64,000 nt of DNA from Hyparrhenia diplandra (lineage: Eukaryota; Streptophyta; Magnoliopsida; Poales; Poaceae): positions 1 through 64,000 of the forward strand of contig JADLZK010009027.1 in assembly GCA_015847255.1 (NCBI GenBank), given 5' to 3'. Every line of letters begins with the position of its first letter. The stretch's first letter is position 1. Shown here one piece after another: positions 45,704 to 56,070 of the stretch. The translations under genes and the position numbers were made by a program. The notes under the pieces were generated by a model. It was not told where the DNA came from. It ran no database searches and saw nothing but the letters and a program-made list of their open reading frames with translations.

Positions 45704-47302
45704 GGCTATGGGCGCAGTGAGGGCGCACCACGCCAGGCACGTGCGGGGAGGGAGGAGGCGTCGCCCGGCGTAGGCGCAGTGCGCCCATTGGGGCGACAGC
45801 TCCGTCTCGCCGGCGGACGCGGTGCCGGGCGCAAGAACCGCTTTGGTCCGCGGCCGGCACCGAGGATCCGCGCCTTCTCGCTTGGGCCCAGCGGGACATG
45901 TCCCAACAGCCCGCGTCGACGCTGATGGGTTCCGGGCTGTCGTGCGTCGTCGTCGTCGCCGCCGAGTCGCCCGCTGATGCGCCGCCACGATGTCACCGCC
46001 CGCCCCGCCGGAGCTTGTGGGGCTCTGCTTCAAGCGCCTAGCGCCGCGACCCACGTCGCCGCCACCGCCACTCCCGGCGTGTTGCCTTCGCTGTGGGGCT
46101 CCGGCCATCGGCGAGGGCATGCACACGTGGGCGCTCCGGCGTGCGAGGCGAGACTCACCGCCCCGCCCGCCGTCCGCGGGCCCACGAACAAGGAAGCGGG
46201 CGCCCCCACCGTGCGCGCCGCACCACCACGCTTCCCCATCGGACGGCCGGCGTCACCGCCCACACCATCGTCGCCCACCACGAAGGAAGCCACCATGCGA
46301 CCGATGGCGGTGAGGGCGCCAGCTGCGGCCGCCATCGTCGCCGTCGGCGATGCGAGACGCAAGCCTTTGAGGGTGGCCATCGTCGTCGCCGACAAAGGGT
46401 GCCGATGACCATTTGCCAATGGTCACCACCGCGATGAGCTTCGCCGACTACGTCGACCCGTTGGCGACCGAGCCGCGTCAGGCTGCGGAGCCTCCCGTTC
46501 GGCGGGACCCAATGCTTCATGAGGCCGTGGCTTGGACCTCTACGCCGCGCCTCCTGCGGGACGCCCACTCTCCAACACCTACCCCCTTGGTGCAGGCTGA
46601 TTGGTGGGCGGATCTAGTGGCGGCGGAGCTTGCAACCTCAGTCCCGTCATCGCCGGCGGTCGAGGAGGCCCCATCGATACAGGAGGAACCTGCTGCTCCC
46701 TCGGAGCCGCATCCGGTGTCATCTGAGGACGAGGTAGTCACCGCTACCCCGCAGGGTCTGTTGTCCCGACAGCATGAGATTGAAGCTGCAGTGTGCGTGC
46801 CGTTGGCATCACCACTTCTCAAGTCGGGGCCACGCTTGCGTCGTGCGCGCACTCCAGCCTCCACCCACACTCTGCGTTGTAGCGGCCGGATTGCGGCGCG
46901 ACCAAGGGCTGCTAATGCGACGTTGCAGGCCCAGTCGCTCCTGCTAAGAAAGTTGGGCTTTGAAGTGGACAGAGGTGAGGCTCCAGCTGCTGTTGAGGAG
47001 ACGGTCAAGACCATCTTCCAGCGCGGCATGCCGCCGGCTAAGCGGCGACGTTTCGAGTTACTCCTCGATGGAGCCTTTGACCTCTCCGCTTCGGACCTCA
47101 ATCTCGAGGGGATCGCCGACGCGGAGACCTAGTCCAGCTTAGGTGGTTTGGTTTGTCGCAAATTGGTCAACATGTAATCCCATCGATATATCCGGTAGTG
47201 GGTAGGTTCTGCATCGGTAATGGTTTGATTACCGTTGCTTCTTGTTGTTTGAACTTTCTTCTACTTAATGAAAAACACGCAACGGCGTGGTCTCAAAAAA
47301 AA
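45704..47302 (+). mobile_element. LINE-type retroposon carrying only an ORF1-like gene
   Basis: The GC-rich insert ends in a poly(A) run after ggtctc. It is bounded by a 13-bp direct repeat AAATCCAATCCGG (45691-45703 and 47303-47315), as made by target-primed reverse transcription. No RT or endonuclease ORF is present. The insert is either a non-autonomous LINE or an ORF1-only derivative, and transcription would run on the plus strand. Confidence 0.8.
45990..47132 (+). pseudogene. LINE ORF1-like protein with zinc knuckles
   Basis: The 5' half carries two degenerate CCHC knuckles near 46020-46130 (CFKRLAP and, in a shifted frame, CLRCG-x-SGHRARAC). The 3' half is open for 239 codons (46413-47132), ending in RCSGRIAARPRAANATLQAQ followed by a KRRRFELLLDG-like tail. 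The R-x-S-x-R-[IL]-A-x-[KR]-P motif plus long disordered middle is common to grass LINE ORF1/zinc-knuckle proteins. The protein presumably binds element RNA. Frameshifts separate the knuckles from the C-terminal part, so it is a pseudogene as written. The start at 46413 is only the first ATG of the open segment. Confidence 0.6.
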
Positions 47303-47315
47303 AAATCCAATCCGG

Positions 47316-48202
47316 AGGTTATCGTTTAATTTCAACAAAGTCCGTTCACTTTGAGATTCAGATGGAAGTTTACACCAAAATGTACATGATGTTAACTTTG
47401 TCTGTATTTATTTTGTGTGTGTAAAGCGATGAAGAAATGAAAAAAAATAGAAGCTGAACTTCTCAATTATTACCAAGTTGCCTGGTTCACCTTAAATTGT
47501 GCTCCAAGGAAAAAATTATACATTTACCGAGAAAATATGAACATAAGGAAGGAGAAGGTATGTGCTAATGTTTTTTTTTTCGAGGAAGGTCAATCTGCGC
47601 TAACTTATTATTATGTCTGTGTTCACGTACCGGAAACGAGAGCTGGAACTGCTCTTCTTAGTGAGGACGTCCTGTAAATAACACACTTAAAACAGATGAT
47701 GACGAACAATCTTGTCACTTTTATTGAGCTGCAATTTGTTGTCTAAGGTAATATATGTCAATTAACATGCAGTGACTAGATATGTTACCAGCAGTCACTT
47801 TTTACTCGCTAAAGTTGGTTTCTATATTTCCATGCACTGTAACAAAATAACAATCATGTATGTAGGGATGACGTATCTAGGCATTGGTAACAAGGACTGA
47901 TCTCAACACTCCTCGTTTCATACAGGCAAAAATTGAATATTTTCTATGAATCCACAAGCTCTTTCATATCCCAAGCACCTGAATGTTCATTCATATTGTG
48001 CAACATGACAGGACGTACAGATGTCCGGCAGTGCATATTATCAGTACTGAAGTTCAGAGGTATCTCTCAACCAACAGTGATGTGGAATTTCAAAACAAGA
48101 TAAATTCAGAGGATGCCTTCGACGCAGCTCCTGCACTTGTGTGCCGCCACCACATCAGCTTCTCCACCGTTTCGGCTACAGTTTGCCTGGCTCAGCAATT
48201 AT
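47316..48202 (+). other. Low-copy DNA with intron-like repeat copy 2
   Basis: 47340-47560 parallels 45411-45640 (tttgtctgtatttattttgtgtgtgtaa, gatgaagaaatg, agaagctgaacttctcaattatt). If the LINE is set aside the two copies lie about 330 bp apart, a local tandem duplication. Frame 47983-48258 (SDVEFQNKINSEDAFDAAP) is unrecognised. Confidence 0.4.
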
Positions 48203-48210
48203 TTGAGAGT

Positions 48211-48671
48211 CGGGGCCGGCTCTATAATTTGAAGGGCCCTTGGGCAAGCAAAAAATAAAGGCTCGTTGAACTAATATTCAAGCAACAAATGCCTTTTAAG
48301 CAACATCTAACATATTTTAATAAATAAATTGAATTAGAAATTTATAACCCTATACCACTATACAAGCAAATCGCATACACAAAACATATATAAATTAGAA
48401 AATAGGCTTCATGTGCTTCAATATGTGTTGCTTACTGTGATGTGTGTAGACTGTCATGGGTTCTCACAGAGTTACAGCTTATGCATGTCGCGGCGGTGTG
48501 TGCCGGACTACCAGTGTGCGACCTGTCGTGGACAGAAAATGAAACAAATCGTTGTTGTACATGAGAACATATGGCTGATACTAGACTTAGCTAGCTTGTT
48601 GGCCTGTTAGATCTTTGTTGAGTACTAATTATCTGTTCGATCTGCTTGCCCCGCCCCTAGAGCCGGGCCTG
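48211..48671. mobile_element. hAT-family MITE (461 bp)
   Basis: The 8-bp target duplication TTGAGAGT flanks it exactly (48203-48210 and 48672-48679). The ends are inverted: left CGGGGCCGGCTCTA, right (inward) CAGGCCCGGCTCTAG. hAT ends normally begin CAGGG. The left end fits CAGGGGCC with its A lost. The interior is AT-rich and codes for no transposase. Confidence 0.85.
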
Positions 48672-48679
48672 TTGAGAGT

Positions 48680-49094
48680 CCACATTAATGCCTTCAGAAC
48701 GCTATCTCTTTGTTTGTAAAAAATAGATAATGAGGGGTATCATTGACGTTATATAGCTTTTGTGTTATTTTATTTATGTTGTTGTTATATATATTTGGGA
48801 TTACATTATGTCATCTTTGGTGCATTGTTGACTGTCGCAGCATTATAACCATTTGCTATGGGATTGTTGATCGACACATGTCACCACTTGGAAGATTAAT
48901 GAGGCTTGTGTATTTCACCATTAGGCCCAAGATGACCGAACAGTGATTATGGCAACTTTGTAAGATTTGTGAGGCTTGTGTATTCATAATTCATCCAACG
49001 TGTAAGCAGATTAGCATTACATTACTATAAGACCCACACTGGTAGTTCAATATTCTTCCATCAAACTGCTAGCTCAATTCTCTAGGATAAAAAA
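48680..49094. other. AT-rich low-copy DNA, no gene
   Basis: gaggcttgtgtattt/gaggcttgtgtattcat occurs at 48901 and 48971, a short 70-bp-spaced direct repeat. Otherwise nothing is recognised. Confidence 0.4.
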
Positions 49095-52000
49095 TGTGAC
49101 ACCCCAAATTTCGCAATTTTTGAGAATAGGTTAAATTGATTTAATTATGCAATTTGTGAGCATTCCAATTTAGGTAAATAATAAAGTTTTGGGAAATTAA
49201 AATAAAATATAAGGCTTAGAAACATGTATGTTGCATTCATGCTGGGATCTTGATTTTTTTTTTATTGAGTGGTTGTTTCTGATTTTCAAAAGAGGATTTC
49301 GATTTCCATTTGAAAAGAGGTTCAAATAAAAAGAAAAGGCTTTCCTTTGTGCTTGGGCCGCTAGCAGCGCTTTTGGTCCAGTCCAGGAGCGCAGTAGCAG
49401 CAACCAGCCGGCCTGGCCTGCTTCCGCACGCGCCCGCGTTATGGGCCAGCCCAGCCCAGCAAGCCAGCTGCCGAGCCCAGCAGTGAAGCAGCAGCAGCCG
49501 CGCGGCCCGCACCCGCTGCCATGTGGGGCCCGCCATGAACAGGGTCGCCCCCAACCTCCGGTCGGACTGGAGTCCGACCCGACCGCTGCACGCGCCGCCC
49601 CGCTCCTGTCGATCCCGGCCAGGCGCGCAACCCTAGGTTTGCCGTCCCTATAAAGGGAGAGCCCGATGCGCCGCGCACTCTTCGAGCCCTAGGTCGAGCC
49701 GCCGCCTCACGAAACCCTAACCCCTAGCAGCAGAGCGCCGCCGCATCGAGCACGAGCGCCGCCGCCGTCGATCTCCCTCTCCGGTGCACCCCCGTCATCG
49801 AGAACCCGTCCCTGAGCTCCGCTGCAAGGTGAGGAAGCCGCCGGTAGCAGTCTCCCTGTCCCTATCCTCTCTTTGCGTCGCTGCTCGCGGCAATGGTGCC
49901 ACCGCCGTAGCTAGCCGCGCCGCCGCGTCGATCCGCGCCGCCAGCCGCTCGCCGCCGCGCCTAGCGCCCGCATCGCGTTCGCGAGGCCGAGGGCTACGCG
50001 CTGGTGCAACCCGCATGCTCTCAGCCGATCCCCGGAGCGCCGTTCCGGCGATCTCCGGCGAGCCCCGCCACCAGTCACCGCCGTCAGGCCGCCGCTCCGG
50101 CGACCATTCCTGCCGGTCTGCCCTCAGCCGTCAGATCTGAAACGGATGGCCCAGATTAGATCTGGCCATACCGGTCAACCTCAGTCAACCGCGTCCACTC
50201 AGCCGCCTACGTGGCGACCACGTCACTGCCACGCGTACGCCACGCGGTGCCGCGTCACTGCCACGTCAGCTCGGACCGAGTCAACACGGTCATCCCGCGG
50301 TCACCCCTGTATGTTTTGCAGAAAATCCCTCGCCTTTTCCGTGATTCACGAAAAGGTCGACTGCAGTTCAAAAGAAATTAGATTTAGATCCTTACCGCGG
50401 CTGTTTTATGTGTTAGTCCTCAGCGGCTATAGTTAATCATGATCTAGCCCCTGGTTTCTCGCAGTTGTGCCCTTGATACCTCGTTTTGGCCATAACTTGC
50501 TCATTTTAAATCCGTTTTGACCCGTTCAAGTTGCGTTAGGTTCATAACGACGTAAGCTACTGGCGTTAGCAATGATGTTAACCGTGTTTTTAAACTTTTC
50601 AAATTCAAAGTTTGATTTAAATTGTTTACTAAAGTAAATCTTGTTTAATTAAGTAACTTTCACGTTCTAGCTCCGATTTTCATGATCTTCGCGTCACGTA
50701 TGATCGTAGTGAGACGTAGATTTGTTTTATAACCCTTTTATGTTATTTTTTTCCACTGTTGGTGTACTGCTCTAATATAAATGTTTGCTTCGTGTATGAT
50801 TGCTCGAATGCTTGTATGGTGAATTATGACGTTGTCCGGTCGGTGAGCTTTGCGTTGGTGTTCTCTGAGATTTGTTGATCAAGTAGACGGTGAGCAGTTC
50901 GTGGAAGATCAAGAATTATTTGAAGATCAGGATCCTCGGGGAGTTCTTTGAGGAATTAAATAAGAAGGAATCTGAGTTTAAGGCAAGTATAGCATGAGAC
51001 TATCCTTGTTACCTATACACTTTATAATCATGGTTCATGTGCATGTGTCCACCTTGACAAACTTAGAGATTATACCATAGTTATTGTTATCTTGTACCTT
51101 GTTGCCTATGGGGATGCTTGCATATGGGTAGTATTTTGCTAGTGCTCAACTTGTAATAAGCATGATCTGAAGATGACTATGATATATATACACAATGAAT
51201 TATATGAGATGGTGTTTACCAACCTGGACCTTAGGGTGAGAGTTCATGCTTCTTCATGGTACTCTTGGCCCTCATAAGGACTTATCCTTCGGCAAAATTT
51301 TGGGACTTACAAAGTACAACTGTGGGGGTTATGTGGCTCGACTTTAGTCGGTCAATGGACCTTTCCTATCTTGTCGGGGTTACCCTCTTTTGTGGCGCAA
51401 ATGGGGGAAGGGTTTGTGGGAACCCTGGCTGCTTGGGTAGGATCCTCTGAGAATAACAATTGAATCCTAGCGGCTTTGACATTTTAGAAGAACCATTGAA
51501 AGGCTTTATATGATTCTTGATGCATTGGGCCTTGCTAACCCATGCATTTGAGAATCATGACTCACAGTGAAAGTGTACACCTATCGCGCGAGTTTGATCA
51601 AGCTGTTATAACGGCCGTGCTCACGGTCACGAGCGGCCCGGAAAACTCAAGGAATAGTGTTTCACTGGATGATGTTGAGACATGGATTTAAGTTGATGTT
51701 GACTACGATGATGACGTTGAAGATGGTGATGGAGATTATGACTTGCTCTTAATTATGATGTGGGTATATATGGGGCTTAAGCACAACTTCTTGCTTAATT
51801 AATGCTAAAATTTGACTTATTAAAATGCTTACCGCAGTTAAACCAGTGTCAAGCCTTTGAGCTTCATAACCCCATGTTATATTTGCTGAGTTCGACATGG
51901 ACTCACCCTTGCAATTTCCCACTCAAACCAGGATGTTGCAAGATTGCTAGAGTTTTAAAGAAGTCAGGCTTGTGATCAACCAGTCAGTTTGTCCCTGTGG

Positions 52001-52193
52001 CGTGGAGGCTTCATCCCAAGATCGGAGTGTTTTTCCGTTGTTCGCGCTTTGAGGTTATATTCTTGTATTAAGTTTGTTATATATTAAGCATTATGTTTTG
52101 ATATTTCCTTTAATTGTAACTATATGTGAGATTTGACTTCCTGGGCTCACATATGGTGTGTATCTGGTTTTGTTCTTAAAACCGGGTATGACA
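49095..52193 (+). repeat. 3.1-kb solo LTR of a gypsy (Atlantys/Tekay-size) element
   Basis: It starts TGTGACACCCC and ends aaaccgggtatgaca, flanked by A-runs (aaaaaa on both sides, consistent with an AAAAA duplication). A core promoter (TATAAA at 49649) is followed by a GCCGCC-rich leader (49660-50140) and then an AT-rich downstream half. No internal coding region is attached, so it is a solo LTR left by LTR-LTR recombination. All open frames inside are composition artefacts. Confidence 0.75.
49649..49654 (+). promoter_or_regulatory. TATA box of the solo LTR
   Basis: TATAAA in the context ccctataaagggagag, preceded by a GC-rich upstream region and followed about 30 bases later by cactcttcgagccctagg. 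Confidence 0.55.
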
Positions 52194-52998
52194 AAAAAAT
52201 AAAATCAATTCTCTAGGATGCCTTTTCAATGAGTACTGAACTATACAATTTTTCTATAGTTTAAACTTTAAACTCGGAGCTAAGTTTTACACCATGCTAT
52301 GTTAGCTTTTGCACTTCTACACTCTAGAGGTGTTAACTCACTCTCTCTATTCTCAGAACCATCTTGGAACTGAAAAACGAGGTAAGTATAAACCATCTTG
52401 GAACACACGCGGGAGACACCCTTTTATATACTAACCAATCAGCCCAGGCTCCACTTCCGTGGCTGCGTAATTCAGCGTGTCATAAATTTATGACAATTGG
52501 AGAGTGGGCTGATTGCTGAGCACGTTAAATTCAGAGTAACTCAGCTTGCCATAACACGTTGGGCAGAGTTATGCTGAGGTAGGCCCATCCTGTCCTGTTT
52601 GTATGACAAGTGGGGCACCTGCCATTTGATTGAGGAGAATAAAAAGGGGAACATGCAGCAGCAGCTACATCATACAGAAACCAAACAAACCAAACATTGG
52701 CTTACTTCTTTTCCTATATATTGGTAATCCCCATTCGACATCTTTGCTTTGTCCTGATGTGCCACTACACAATTGTCTCGACACACTTTCAGACATAATG
52801 GACATGGTTGTCTGGAAGCCATGCTGCTTGGGTGTAGGTATTAGATCCATGTCGGTCTTAGCTAGCTAGGCATGAGGACCACCAGGAGATCGAGATGCTG
52901 GACTTGCTGTTGGATATGCTTGGCTTTTCCTCTCTATTTATCAGGTACAGTGCACTTTGGTTGTGTCTACAAAAGTACTGGCTCGACTGACTTGCTGG
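52194..52998 (+). promoter_or_regulatory. Promoter-like low-copy repeat, copy 3
   Basis: It contains caatcagcccaggctcc near 52436 (compare caatcagcctaggctcc near 33110) and taggcccatcctgtcc. It also has aaaaaggggaacatgcag near 52636, agctacatcat, and acagaaaccaaac. Then come tttcctatatattgg and catctttgctttgtcctgatg (compare 45200-45220). The block order matches copy 2. No coding exon can be confirmed. Confidence 0.5.
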
Positions 52999-53465
52999 GT
53001 TCAGTGACAGCTGGCTGCCGATGTTGATGACAGGAAGAACACTGCCGGGTCTGTGTTCCTGTTGGGATCAAGCCTAGTAACATGGCTATCTCAGAGGCAA
53101 CGTGTGGTAGCCTTATCGTCTTGTGAAGCTGAGTATATTGCAAGTGCAAATGCAGCATGTCAGGGACACATGGCTTAGCCGGCTTCTAGGTGGACTACTC
53201 GACATTCAGGCTCCAAGAGTAAAGCTCCTTGTGGATATCAAATCAGCAATTGCCTTGAGCAAGAAAACCTGTACACCATGATAGAAGTAAACATATCGAC
53301 ACAATGTTCCATTGCATGAGACATTGTGTTGAAAGGGGAGAAGTCGACGTTGATCATGTGAGCACGAAAGAACAGCTTGCAGATATCCTCACAATGGCAC
53401 TGGGGCGTGCTCTATTCATGGAGCTTTGTCAGCAGCTAGGAGTTGATGAGGTGCAGCGGGATTAG
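52999..53465 (+). pseudogene. Ty1/copia RNase H fragment, stand-alone
   Basis: An open segment reads ADVDDRKNTAGSVFLLGSS, then LVTWLSQRQRVVALSSCEAE and YIASANAACQG. After a one-base shift it gives WLSRLLGGLLDIQAP, then HIDTMFHCMRHCVERGEVDV and HVSTKEQLADIL, ending VDEVQRD at TAG. This is the complete copia RNase H domain with its natural polyprotein terminus. No RT precedes it and no LTR follows it. It retains the highest coding integrity of the copia pieces here. Confidence 0.85.
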
Positions 53466-53618
53466 GATTTTTTTTATGAAATTTAGCCCTTTTTTTTTAA
53501 AAAAAAAATCAAATCTATCCCTGGTTTGAAATTATTTGAAATCTACCCCATGCAAATAATTTCAAACCGGGGATAGATTTGATTTTTTTAAAAAAGGCAA
53601 AATTTCATAAAAAATCCC
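53466..53618. mobile_element. 153-bp foldback MITE inserted at the copia stop codon
   Basis: Left arm gattttttttatgaaattt, a short tail, and tcaaatctatccctggtttg are mirrored by the right arm as an inverted repeat of about 70 bp with a short spacer (aaatctaccccatgc). A 7-bp direct repeat GGATTAG (53459-53465 and 53619-53625) brackets it, the left copy including the TAG stop. Nearly the whole element can fold into one long hairpin. Confidence 0.88.
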
Positions 53619-53625
53619 GGATTAG

Positions 53626-54174
53626 TGGGTGAAATGTTGAACTCAATGCCGTGCAGACTTGGACCATGATGTAAATAAGTTAGTTGCATGATCATGTTTT
53701 CACTCTTCAGTTAGCTAGCAATTGGATGCCTGTAATCAATGGTGTGGTGTCAGACTTGTGGTGCGTTAACGAGGTGAGGACCAAGTCCTCCGCCAAGACG
53801 GTTGAAAACATCCCTGCGCTTTAGACGGGCATGTCGCAGCGTGGCAAGGATATCGGATCGGGAGATCATGTAAATACCGATGTCAATAAAGACAAGAAGA
53901 AAGCCTGAATAGGCGCAACATTGTGCGGTGCAAAACTGCAATCGTGTTTCCTTCACGTTTAGGAGCAACGTAGTGAGCAAGAGGGGTGATCACCGGCTGT
54001 TGCCGATCGCCGTCACGAACAAAACCAACATGCTTGCGATATATCACACTTTCTGCTTTGTCATTAGCATGATCCTCTCTCATTGCCGGAGAATGAATTA
54101 GCTGAGCCTCTCCAATCAAACTTGAGGTGATTGGTCTTTTCATTTTTAATTTGATTCGGAAAACACTATTTTTT
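53626..54174 (-). other. Unrecognised conserved-looking reading frames
   Basis: On the minus strand 54143-53883 reads VIYRKHVGFVRDGDRQQPVI, then LAHYVAPKREGNTIAVLHRT. Frame 53980-53750 continues ISRSDILATLRHARLKRRDV and FNRLGGGLGPHLVNA. The residue mix is protein-like and the second frame follows the first with one shift. This suggests a broken short gene or transduced segment. No family is recognised. Confidence 0.35.
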
Positions 54175-56070
54175 AGTTAATCGGGGGGACGAACAGTCCC
54201 CACCATTTACATTGCCACAGATTCCGGGGCGAAGCCCGGTGGCGGTCTGGGGTGTCAAGCTCCCCAAAGCTAGTACAAGGTGACCCTGAAGGTCAGAGAG
54301 TACAGCAGAGGGAGAGAGAACAGATTACAACACTTAACACACCGACGACAACAACAACAAAAACAACGGTAACGACCACACCAACATCAAAGAAAAAAAC
54401 AAGATTTGACCACTCGCTTAGCCAACCAACCGGAGCAAGTGCACACACAGTACTTCCTAACTTGTGCCACCTCCAAAGACCATTTCCGACGAGCTCTAGA
54501 TCACACGCAGCTGTAAGGTATTGAGTAGAATCCAACAGACGACAACTAAGCTGTGAAGCAAAGAGTTGGAGCCACAGGTGACAGCCATGAGTAACACTGC
54601 CTATAAGCGCATCCAGGCCCCAATTAACTGACAAGCCAGCTACGCCGCTTGGGGGAAGGAAGCCCCAAGGGTGGAGGACAGCCAGAAGAAGAACGGGGAG
54701 ATCCAAAGAAGGAGATCAAGGTCCCCGTAACCTAGCATATGATGAGGCAGAACATTACTCAGGTAATCTAGATGATGGCAAAGCGGGACGTTGAGAGCGA
54801 GCACCCTTTAGGGAGTAATGTGTGCAAGACCTCAAATAGGTAGAAGGGTAGACAAACCAGAACAAGAAGATGGAGGAGCAAGAGACGAGAGGAGAAGAGA
54901 CGCTGAGGAAGGAATGGCATTACAAGATGACCAAGAAGGAAGATATGGCAGTTTTGCGAGGTGGGGGATGGGCGCCGCGGTGACAACCCCAATAGGGAAA
55001 CGATGCCAAGAGCGATGCTGCCACCGACATTGGCACAACAAAACAAGTCTTTCGACCCATAGCTCACCCTCAGGCCCGCCAAGCGAAACACGGGCAACGC
55101 CCACGACCACCGTAGTCGCGTCACCGGCGAAACCCGATGGAGTAACCAAATCTGGCGGATTATGCGAAGGTAGGGCACCTCCCCAAGAGGAGGTGGGCTA
55201 CCTCCCCATGCACCGGTGTGGCACTTTCGTTGCACCGACAATAAAGAAATGGAGCAACCACCATTGGAAGACAGCTCGATGGGCGGCCATGAGCCCCGCG
55301 AGGAGGCAGGAGGAGGAGTGGGCCGGGCCGCCTGAGCGGGCGCCAAAACGGGGGAGGACGAAGTGCTTCATGGAGAAGGACTGTCTTTGCCACCACGGTC
55401 CTCCAATGAGGTGGCCGCTGCGAAGCCAGCCACCATTGGACCGGGAGGCCTCGACCATGGACTAGGACGTGAGAAGCTGGGAAATCGACGGCGGCCTCCC
55501 GGTCGTCTGCCGCAGTCCGCCCCTCCGTGCTCAAGGCGCCGCCCGCCAGAGCACAGCAACCGCACATAACCCGGATCCGAGGCTCAGCTCAGCGCGCCAG
55601 ACGTCGAGGGCTCCGTCGTGGCGTCGCAATGGGCCACGTCGTGACCGCCGCTGAAGGAGAGGAGCTGGTCCTCCCCGCCCGACCATCTTTGGAGCGGCGG
55701 GGTAACCTCCGCCCGCCGACCGTCGCGCTGCAAAAGACGCCCGCCGGCGCGGGGTTCACTGGCTCGGATCCGAGCCCCTTGGCCATCTCCCCGCAGCCGG
55801 CCGCCCAAGGGTGTCGGATTTTCAAATTTCGCCATGAGGAAGAGGAGAAGAGAGGGGATGGGAAAGGAAGGGGGATGGTGGTGCCGCGTGGGTTGCCTTT
55901 GATGGACACCACAGCTGGCCGCCGCCACCGCTAGTTGGAGGGTGGCGACGGCGGCCAGGAGGGAGGAGCGGCGGCCTGTGGATTCAGCGGTGGTGGCGGA
56001 GTCGCCCCGAAAGCCTCGCCTGACGAGAGCAACGCGGGGGCTGGATGGCCCCGGCTCCCTTGATTGCTAA
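54175..56070 (-). mobile_element. GC-rich retroposon-like block, minus strand (possible LINE ORF1 type)
   Basis: Read on the minus strand it begins in a very GC-rich leader near 56070. It holds frames such as MAKFENPTPLGGRLRGDGQG (about 55834 downward) and ends in a T/G-rich tail (54700-54180). The tail closes with a short A-run (aaaaaata) at 54175. Polarity and composition resemble the retroposon at 45704. The target duplication is not clear, and ORF1 knuckles are not identifiable, so this is tentative. The long plus-strand frame 54818-55465 is treated as a shadow. Confidence 0.35.

Noticed and set aside
45977..46568. Several overlapping Arg/Pro/Ala-rich frames on both strands
   Set aside because: They are shadows of the zinc-knuckle ORF1-like region, produced by high GC and frameshifts.
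49784..50140. 118-codon Ala/Arg/Ser-rich frame
   Set aside because: It lies in the leader of the solo LTR. GCCGCC repeats keep frames open.
54818..55465. 215-codon plus-strand frame
   Set aside because: It overlaps long minus-strand frames in the same GC-rich block and has no recognisable motif. It is treated as a shadow of the retroposon-like sequence.
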